DNA of 64,000 nucleotides from Acanthosepion pharaonis (lineage: Eukaryota > Mollusca > Cephalopoda > Sepiida > Sepiidae): positions 1,187,501-1,251,500 of the forward strand of contig CAHIKZ030000837.1 of the NCBI GenBank assembly GCA_903632075.3. Reading direction: 5' to 3'. Position numbers and translations under genes: made by a program. Shown here piece by piece: positions 56,779 through 64,000 of the stretch (its first letter is position 1; each line of letters begins with the position of its first letter). The notes under the pieces were generated by a model. That model did no database searches and was not told where the DNA came from. It saw only the letters and a program-made list of their open reading frames with translations.

Positions 56779-56905
56779 TTCACAGCGCTATCCGTTTAAA
56801 GTACGTCAGATTTAATGACGGTTTCAGATAGGGGAACGCAGGTTCGAATCCTGCCAGTGAAGGCATATCATTTTAATAAGATTTCTCAAACATCGGGCCA
56901 GAAGG
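56779..56905 (+). mobile_element. Class II tRNA-derived SINE or tRNA pseudogene, copy 1
   Basis: An 84-base cloverleaf (56779-56862): acceptor TTCACAG / CAGTGAA (6 of 7 pairs), weak D arm, anticodon arm CGTCA-GATTTAA-TGACG, variable arm GTTTC-AGATAGG-GGAAC, T arm GCAGG-TTCGAAT-CCTGC immediately followed by the acceptor strand. The long variable arm marks a serine/leucine-type ancestor. The lost A box and A in place of T at loop position 33 argue against a functional tRNA. The shared 3' flank with copy 2 makes a SINE more likely. Confidence 0.65.
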
Positions 56906-56909
56906 TGAA

Positions 56910-57525
56910 AATAAATATATGAGGTTAGTTAAGCGCATGGCTCTATTTCTTAGGTTGACATTTTGTATTTGTTGTGACTTTTAGTTTTCGGCAATGCATA
57001 TATGTAAATAAAATATTTGTTTTTAATCTTATATTTCTAATTTTGTTAAATGTTAGATTTTGAAAAAGACGTTCTAATTAACTACAGCTTTTCTTAGTAC
57101 CAATTTGGCTGTGGTAACGATTTTTCATTATTTGTTTCACGTGTTCTGATTATGTTCTTAACAAACTAAACGTTGACAAAAGGATAAATCCTTAGAACCA
57201 AAATGGGTTTCATATATTCCATATCACATGGGTTTCGCAAATATTTCAATTAGTCATGTTAAACCATAGATATTTTATAACGGCTATACTAATCTATGCT
57301 ATAATACAGAAATTTGTTTCTTTTAAGGTATGGTACAGTGAAAAGTTATTGACCTGTCCTAATAAACTGGGTGTTGATAACAATTGGTTACTGTTTAGGC
57401 AGTTGTTTGCATTCTTTTTTATTATTATCAGAGTTGTATATTTCCCATTCTTGTTTTCTGGATTTTTTTGTTAATTATTTGTATTGCTTTTTGTTCTATT
57501 TGAGTTTTCTTTTGGTCATCCTGTT
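56910..57525. other. No recognisable feature
   Basis: A+T-rich with short frames only. Confidence 0.5.
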
Positions 57526-57528
57526 TGG

Positions 57529-57530
<2 letters not shown>

Positions 57531-57579
<49 letters not shown>
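57531..57579. repeat. (TA)n microsatellite
   Basis: Uninterrupted TA run. Confidence 0.95.
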
Positions 57580-57582
<3 letters not shown>

Positions 57583-57716
57583 ATTACTGAAACGTTAATT
57601 TTAGTGTGTACTATTATTTGATTTGAGTAGACGTCCCGTATATTTTAAACAGTATTTATTTAATTTATCGGCCTGCGTAGACAAGAAAACATTATACCGA
57701 TAATATACCCTACCAT

Positions 57717-58058
57717 ATGATTCGAACTTGTTTTCAAGAGAAACTATTTTGTGATCCGGTGTGCTTTTACGGTTCGGCTACAAAGACTGTTACAATTCAG
57801 CAAGGTTCGATTTTACCTTCTAAGTACAGTGACACGTTCGGATTTTACCGGAAACGCATATCATGTCAGTTTCCTATCCAAAACATTAACAAAGCAATTT
57901 GTAAACAATTAATGTACTATGTCTCTATGTATGTATGTGGTAAATTGAAGATGTACAGCCCTAAACAGATTACTACTTTGAGATTAGAATTCAAAAGTTT
58001 TAGATTTATTTTTATGAAAACTAAAATAGTTCTAAGATCGAATAAGTTATATGAGTAA
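57717..58058 (+). other. 113-codon open frame, possible exon relic
   Basis: Opens with ATG at 57717 and stays open to 58058 in sequence that, up to about 57900, is richer in G+C and CpG than the flanks. The stretch CFYGSATKTVTIQQGSILP and a later ISCQFPIQN faintly resemble an extracellular beta-sandwich (CUB-like) exon, and TTTGTAAAC near 57898 could be a splice donor. No clear acceptor is seen. This is a guess, not an assignment. Confidence 0.2.
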
Positions 58059-58059
58059 T

Positions 58060-59999
58060 GAATTTGTTAACGCAAAAGAGGCAAATAAAAACAGAACTCT
58101 ACGAGAGTTTCTTGTAGTGTAGCAATCTTGAAAAAAGTTTACTTCTTCCTGTAAGTCTGGAACTTATGTAGATTGTTCTACAAACATCATATAAAAATCT
58201 TTAGAAAAAAATCAAGCGGAAGATAACATGTTCACGAAAAAAGAAACATGTTGGGAGGAATAAAATCTATTTTGGAATTAATGAACAAACAAATGTGAAT
58301 ATATTTGCATAGATTTCTGCTACGTTCGGCAACTACGCTTGGAAACCTCTGTTCCTGTTTGACATTGTAAGTTGAGATCTCTGCCTTTCTATTTCCTGTG
58401 AGACAGTTCCGCCTTCGCGTTGCAGACAAGTCATAAATACATTAGTCAGAGAGAAAATACATATGCAAGTGAAGGATTATAGTCGTAGAACAGATACGGT
58501 GTCTGTACAAAATGCTGTGGTAACGGAGCTAAAATACGCAGAGGGAAGCCGTCTGGCACGGATTGATGTTGAATACTGTCGCAATACACACTAACTTGTA
58601 ACGTTTTCACTCACTTCGGTTTTTTATAGCTGTAGTTGAAAGGAAATTATATAACGTGAGATTATCTCATCACACCACAGAGGTTCCAACAGTGACCATG
58701 TATTGGGTTGGAGCTTTTGGCCAAGGACAACATTTCTCAGTTCCGATAACCATCATCTTCTCCAGATCGAAAACCATGTGATTTTTTCACTCTTCAAAAA
58801 TCAAATCCCTCGTTCAAAGAGATGAGATTTCGAAATATCGAGAGAATCCTAGTGAATCCGAAGATGTTGCTGCTCCCCCTCCTTCAAATAAGACCGTTTC
58901 CATCAACAGAAACAACAATGGATAAAGTATGTATATTCAGAAGTGGACTACTTCAAAGGAGATTAAATATCGAATTGATATATGTTGTAGTGTTCTTTTT
59001 ATAACACCAGTTCCGATATATTTTGATCCAATATTGTATCTTTTGGAAAGGTAGGAAGTTGATATTCTTCACTATTTTTAGAAAAACAACCTTATCGAAG
59101 AAAAACTCTAAAAGAAAAAAAATATCTTCACATGCACTTTGAAATTATATAAGCACAAATTTCACAAATATCGCTAATGCTTGAACGAGCAATAAGGCTA
59201 TTACTAATAAGAATACAATTGTCAAAATAAATATTCAATCGTTTTAATACTTTCTTTGACCAATCAGCACAGATGTGCTCACTGATGTTTTCGAATAAAC
59301 AATTTAAACGCAGGATTGTAGAAAAGTAATATCACGCAAAGAAAGAGACCAAAGTACCACGTCTACTGAAATCGCTGGCATTTAAACTACATCTGTTTAA
59401 ATTTCATGAAAGATTTATTTTAAAATCATGACAGGAAAAGCATATGCCATTCTTTAACATTCTATACCTGTTTTTGTTCTAATAGTTCCACATAATAAAA
59501 GCATTGAGAGATATTTCAGGTTTGCAGTTAGAAATGATAACGATGAATGCGATATCTGATACGAATGGAAGAAATAATTCTAGTCAGTTATGATCATAAA
59601 GAGTTAAGATAAACAGTAACTTGAAGAAATCGAGATTGACATATTTAGAGAAGCAACCTCGCAAAGCGGACATTTTCTCACTTTTTGAAAAAGAAAATCT
59701 CCGAGGGCATCTTTCTTCTTGCATTTGGAATACGGACTAAATGGAAGTGATTCGATTTCCAAAAAATGTCATGACATTTCCTAGGTGCAAATATCTCTGC
59801 TGGTGGACCTAGAAATAAAATGGTGGTTGGTGTAACATTTGCCATTGCAATAGCAGTAGAATAGCGTCAATTTTTCAGCATTACGACTCTGGGAAAGAAG
59901 GTGAAAAGTCTAAAATATGCCTTTACCAACAATAAATGTTTTTGATCTCTCTCTTAAAATTTGACAGTGAGGATCGAGAAATCCCATACAGTTATTTTT
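58060..59999. other. No recognisable feature
   Basis: About 1.9 kb of A+T-rich DNA, free of long microsatellites, unlike most of the window. Frames at 58232-58429 (-) and 58822-59004 (+) carry no domain. Confidence 0.5.
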
Positions 60000-60002
60000 T
60001 TA

Positions 60003-60340
60003 ATCATTTCAACCCAAGCAAGGTAATAAAATGTTTACAATGCAAGAAGGTTACTGAGTGGGAAAGAATAAGAAAACAATATATTAAATATAGAGAACAA
60101 TAAAAGAGCATGAATAAAGACGAAAAAAGATAAGAATTTTCATCGTATTTAAATTTTTGACGGTCAAAGATGATTAGAAAGCAAGCGCCCAGAAGAGAGT
60201 TCCACAGGCGAGAAGTGCGAGATAATTCTTGTTAGTAGAGAACTTACGCTTCCATGTAGCCAATCTAATTGTAAAATGATGACATTTTATAGAAATTATG
60301 TAAAATATCTTGGAAAGAAAAAAAATAATATATTTCACTC
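60003..60340 (-). mobile_element. LINE 3' fragment, first of a tandem pair
   Basis: Minus strand shows CHHFTIRLATWKRKFSTNKN, then a GTLFWALAF-type remnant of WNSLP and LTVKNLNTM, ending ATTACCTTGCTTGGGTTGAA near 60003. It is the same CR1/Jockey-like C-terminus as the neighbouring copy. Confidence 0.75.
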
Positions 60341-60650
60341 CAAGAAAGGTAAAAAAAAAACCATTAACATACAAAGTGTTACTGATTGTTAGAGAATATG
60401 TGAAAAATAAAACATCAATAACGAGTGAGAACAATAAATGAACAATAAATGAAGGCAGAAGATAATGATTGACATTGCATTTAAATTTTTGAAGGTCAAT
60501 GTTGATTGGGAAATAAGAAGCGAAAAGTGACTTCCACGAGAAGTGCTATCGAAATAACTATTAGCACTGAAATTATGGTTATATCTAGCTATTTCAACTG
60601 CAGAATGATGAGACCTTGCCGCCAATCTAGTACTGCGTTTAAACATGATA
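60334..60650 (-). mobile_element. LINE 3' fragment, second of a tandem pair
   Basis: Minus strand reads FKRSTRLAARSHHSAVEIAR, then YNHNFSANSYF, then FKNLNAMSI. Same orientation and extent as the preceding copy about 330 bases away, including matching 3' flanks, so the pair is a tandem duplication or two nested insertions. Confidence 0.8.
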
Positions 60651-60659
60651 AAAATAATG

Positions 60660-61015
60660 CCTTTCTAGTCTAATCTGACACCTGTAAATTTGGTGGTGAA
60701 TTTTGATTAATGGCCAAGCAATATTCTTTCTGGTTTTTGGAAGAAAACGAAGAGTAAATTGTTCCGCAAGTTTTAGAAATACAAAGAGAAATTAACAAAG
60801 ATACTCATAAATATATTAGAGAATAATTATAAAATATTCAGAGCAAGATAGTCTTTAAGACATCAATATAATTATGGTGGGGGTGATGAAGAAACGACGA
60901 AAAATTAAGGGTTTGTAAATATTCTTAGTTATCTAATACAGTGTGTGGAGTCATAAAAATAGTGAGGTCGGAATTTTCTCAATATACAATAAACACCGGG
61001 GTTAATATAAATATT
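60660..61015. other. No recognisable feature
   Basis: A+T-rich sequence. Confidence 0.5.
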
Positions 61016-61019
61016 TTTG

Positions 61020-61275
61020 TTTAGTTGTTTGTTTTTTTTTTTATTATTTTTTTTAGTGGCATATCAACCCCTCTGCGTTATTTAATGCAGAAACTAAATA
61101 TTTAATTTATTTTAATAATTATTCTTTTAGATCATAATAATTTTAATGACACAAGTCGTACTAATTAATCCATAGTTGGAGGAGAATAGATGGATTCATA
61201 CCTGTCATTTATCTATTTACTGACTTAAGTTGCTTAACTTCGGTGAATGCACGGAAACCTGTGTGTTTCAACGTG
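61020..61275 (-). mobile_element. 5S rRNA-derived SINE copy
   Basis: Minus strand head: CCGGTCTCATCACGTTG.. then CACCGAAGTTAAGCAAC (about 61227-61243), an exact match to the mollusc-type 5S box A region as I remember it. The body leads to the shared tail CCAACTATGGATTAATTAGT (about 61162-61181). It covers the 5' half of 5S, whereas 3225-3600 covers the 3' half. Confidence 0.65.
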
Positions 61276-61279
61276 ATGA

Positions 61280-61760
61280 GACCGGAAATCTCTAAGAAAA
61301 AGGGATTGGAAAGTCATTTAAAGGGTCAAAAAGTGCGAAATTAATAAAACGTTTTTTCCATAAAATTGATGGTAAAAAAACGTTCTCAAAGAATAAAAGT
61401 CTGCCACATTTATTAAACACCCAAGAGTAAACAATTACGTTAGAATAATGTAAGCAGAGAAAACGACCCTAAATTTATTTGATAGAAAACTAGTGCTCCC
61501 TTATGGAAATGATTCCGATAGTTGTAAATTGAAGTTTGGTTTACTGCTTGCATTGAGAAGTTTTTTGAAAATAGAATACATCAGTTGGGAATTTTGCAAT
61601 TAAATGCACATAAAAAATGAATATTCCATGATGGAACCGCACATCAAGCAACAAAAAACTACAATGAATATGTTATAACAGGTCATAAACTGGTACGAAA
61701 TATTTCATGAAGAATAACATAGAAAAACAAAAACGATATTACAAATAAACAGATCTTGCT
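61280..61760. other. No recognisable feature
   Basis: A+T-rich sequence preceding a LINE fragment. Confidence 0.5.
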
Positions 61761-61767
61761 TCGGCTA

Positions 61768-62455
61768 AGTACCTCCAATCTGTGGTTGACTGGGGCAAGA
61801 ATTGTCTTGTAGTCTTTAATACGTCCAAAACGAAACTGCTCTCCTTCACTCACCAAAGAGAACCCTCCCTGCCTCCTATCAGAATTGATGATTCCGAACT
61901 CCTCGAGCATGGAATATTGCTGTCATATATAGTGCTCTCGCTGTACGCCTCGAAGTCCTCGACAAAATCCAGAGAAGAATATGACATGTGATAGGTCCTT
62001 ACCTGGCATCTAGCCTGCAATCGCTTCCCCACAGACGTGCCGTGGATTCCCTCTGTCTCTTCTACAAGTATTTTACGGAAACTGTTCCAACAAGCTACTT
62101 TCACGGGTTCCCAAACTGCATGAATTTAAGCGAGCTACCAGGCTGGCATCTCAGTCCTAACCTTTCACTGTCAAAACGGTTAAATATAACCGTCTCTTCT
62201 ACTCAAACAGCTTCTTCTCTCACACTTCCCATCTGTGGAACTCCCTTCCCCTTGCCTGCTTCTCAGATGACTATAATCTTCAAATATTCAAATGTAATGT
62301 CAATCGACATCTGACACCTTGAGTTTGTTCCCCGTCCTTCTCTGTATCCTTTCCTTAAACACGCCTCTTTACTCTTATTCTCAATCCTCTCTAACGACTT
62401 GCGTGCTAGTGGTACTTCTCACCTTGTTTGGGGTGAATTGCTTAAAAAGAAGTAA
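61768..62455 (+). mobile_element. LINE ORF2 fragment with internal deletion (CR1/Jockey-like)
   Basis: The 5' part reads QSVVDWGKNCLVVFNTSKTK then LLSFTHQREPSLPP (post-YxDD region of the RT), jumps at about 61905 to the end of the RT-thumb, and continues ASSLQSLPHRRAVDSLCLFY, KYFTETVPTSYF, then the FKRATRLASQS-type block in another frame and FKYSNVMSIDI. It ends near CACCTTGTTTGGGGTGAATT (about 62420). Stops and frameshifts are present. Confidence 0.85.
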
Positions 62456-62459
62456 ATGT

Positions 62460-62980
62460 TCTAAGAAGACAACGAAATGATTGATCCTGGCTATGAAAAA
62501 TAGATTCATTAGAACCAGTTATGCCGAGGTGTATATTGATAAAGTTGGAAAACAGGGATATATACGTACCAATAAAAGGAGTAGACTTGGATAAAAAGAA
62601 ATACAAGTACAGACCTAATCGGATTAGAAGCATGATTCGCTAGGAATCGCTCAAGCAATCCGAGATCATCTTGCAGATAAATTATTTGTGCACAAACCAG
62701 AAACTCTCTTTGAATCTAAAAATATATATTTTGGACTTCGAGATACAAACAGACAAACCCATCCAGTCAGTTCAATGAGGACAGAGAAAAATTGTTTCTA
62801 GGTGGTTGAATAAGATGCCACTGCGTCTGATGGCGAAATGTAGATGTAAGAAAACTAAGAAAAAACTACCAGGATGTTATCCAGGAACCCTAAAGTTTAA
62901 GGTCATGTCCACAGAGACTTAGTCTTTGGTAACAGCGCTAAAAATATTTATGGACGAGATTTGAGAATATATAGTAGACA
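62460..62980. other. Unassigned
   Basis: A short frame MAKCRCKKTKKKLPGCYPG near 62822 is cysteine- and lysine-rich but has no context. Nothing else recognised. Confidence 0.45.
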
Positions 62981-62984
62981 GTTG

Positions 62985-63225
62985 TTTCGTATCTCTGAGA
63001 CATTTTTTCCCTATGTGACTTGTCTATTCTTGATGTTGGCGATCATGGCTCTCCAGAATTTACCGTTCTTTGTAGCTCTTAATAAATTTTGTCTTTTTTC
63101 TCTCTCGTAAACATTGTTCTGCCAAATACTTACTCAGGTTCCTTAGATAGATTGTGTTGTTCTCTTCTTTCCTGTGAGTATCACATTTTCAAGCTCTATT
63201 AAGTCCTATAAGAATATTAACTCTC
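62985..63225 (-). mobile_element. LINE ORF2 C-terminal fragment
   Basis: Minus strand gives LRNLSKYLAEQ, then LLRATKNGKFWRAMIANI and KNRQVT before a stop, matching the same terminal region as 41513-41902. Frameshifts lie upstream. Confidence 0.75.
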
Positions 63226-63229
63226 TTCA

Positions 63230-63640
63230 TGTTCAATATAAATATCATATTTTTTTTCCATTTTTTCTGCATTTTCTGCAGAACCACATTTCTATTGCTA
63301 TAAGTCGTTTTTTCATCTGTGAGCTAATTGACCAACATTCGCTGCCATATCGGGGAACTGTTATTACGTAACAATACAGTATTTTTCTTTGTTTCTAAAG
63401 ATATTTTCCTGACTCTTAATACCATACTTAAATTTTGAAAGGTTTTCTTCGCTATCCCAATGCGGCTTAAAAATGTCCCAGATATTTAAATAGTTATTCT
63501 TTGACCTTGGTGTCTTCAACACACAGTTACTATCACTACGTGAACAAGCAACAAACAAACGGTGTTAGTACTTGGGTAATTTAAAAATATTTTGCTCTTT
63601 CGCCATGATATATCTTTAGGCGTTTCACACTGCCATGTTC
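63230..63640. other. No recognisable feature
   Basis: T-rich DNA with short frames. Confidence 0.5.
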
Positions 63641-63642
63641 TC

Positions 63643-64000
63643 ATGTTTGCTTATCGTTGGTTCACCAAGGACGAACAAAGAGCAGTGATCCGATTTATCA
63701 GGTTGGAAGGCCTGAAATTCAGCGGAAGCTTTTAACACAATTCGGTGACTGTGTCCTACCGTGTGGAAGTGCGTATGAGTGGACCGAGTAGTTTTAAAGT
63801 GGCCGGTCAGGTATGGGACACGTCGAAGGAGCAGAACTCAGGTCAACCCCAACCACTGACGAGAAGATTCAGCAAGCTCGAATGATGATAGTGGCGAACC
63901 GGAGAGTTACCATACATGGGGTAACGTGTTCTCAGCAGTTTCGGACCACCGACTTGGTGCACACTGCTAACGAAGCGGCAATGTTTGCACTGTAGCAAAA
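63643..64000 (+). pseudogene. Mariner-type transposase N-terminus, frameshifted, cut by window edge
   Basis: Reads MFAYRWFTKDEQRAVIRFI then RLEGLKF, and after frameshifts LTQFGDCVLPCGSAYEWTE and PTTDEKIQQARMMIVANRRV. This is the paired helix-turn-helix region that precedes the DDE domain in mariner-type transposases (pattern: ..GRP.T.TTDEKI..AR.....RRVTI..). The next helix region is degraded, and the catalytic domain would lie beyond the right edge. Confidence 0.75.

Noticed and set aside
56779..56862. Functional tRNA gene
   Set aside because: The A box is lost, position 33 is A and the D arm barely pairs; a homologous degraded copy with the same 3' flank lies 220 bases upstream, so a SINE is more likely.

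Overview
The window looks like repeat-dominated, gene-poor DNA from a lophotrochozoan animal, most likely a cephalopod mollusc such as an octopus. This is inferred from the very high A+T content, the dozens of long (TA)n arrays often fused to (GT)n or (CT)n, the decayed LINE, SINE and DNA-transposon copies, and 5S-derived SINE heads carrying the 5S motif CACCGAAGTTAAGCAAC, which I recall from mollusc 5S rRNA. I cannot fix the species. I found no convincing host protein gene. Nearly all open frames are chance frames through (TA)n arrays, pyrimidine-rich tracts or dead transposons.

Layout. 1-9 kb: microsatellites, small tandem duplications, an apparently intact hammerhead ribozyme motif (2676-2718, minus) and a 5S-derived SINE. 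6-11 kb: copies of a repeat family carrying a second hammerhead type, including a head-to-head palindrome (10863-10953). 10-13 kb: two LINE 3' fragments and a SINE. 14-19 kb: a rearranged LINE fragment, a 5S remnant and an 850-base pyrimidine-rich tract. 19-25 kb: SINEs, a solo LTR with a 5-base target duplication, a minisatellite and a long LTR-like block. 27-30 kb: a near-perfect 107-base hairpin, another hammerhead and a 54-base minisatellite. 32-37 kb: a second solo LTR inside a 5S-SINE and a dead Tc1-type transposase. 39-47 kb: a third hammerhead type, a LINE 3' end, tRNA-derived SINEs and an inverted pair of a fourth hammerhead type. 48-52 kb: a nest of three LINE copies, one split by a SINE with a 14-base target duplication. 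53-64 kb: transposase fragments, CR1/Jockey-like LINE 3' ends, tRNA-derived SINE copies and another 5S-SINE.

The most interesting signal is the hammerhead set. At least four unrelated sequence contexts show the same architecture: CTGANGA, a short stem II, GAAA, a very short (often palindromic) stem III, a cleavage triplet, and a stem I matching the bases just before CTGANGA. Such type I hammerheads with minimal stem III are known from Penelope-like elements, some SINEs and animal retrozymes. Here every copy lies next to or within about 110 bases of a (TA)n tract, and some are paired in inverted orientation. Their presence is read from sequence; activity and element identity are inference.
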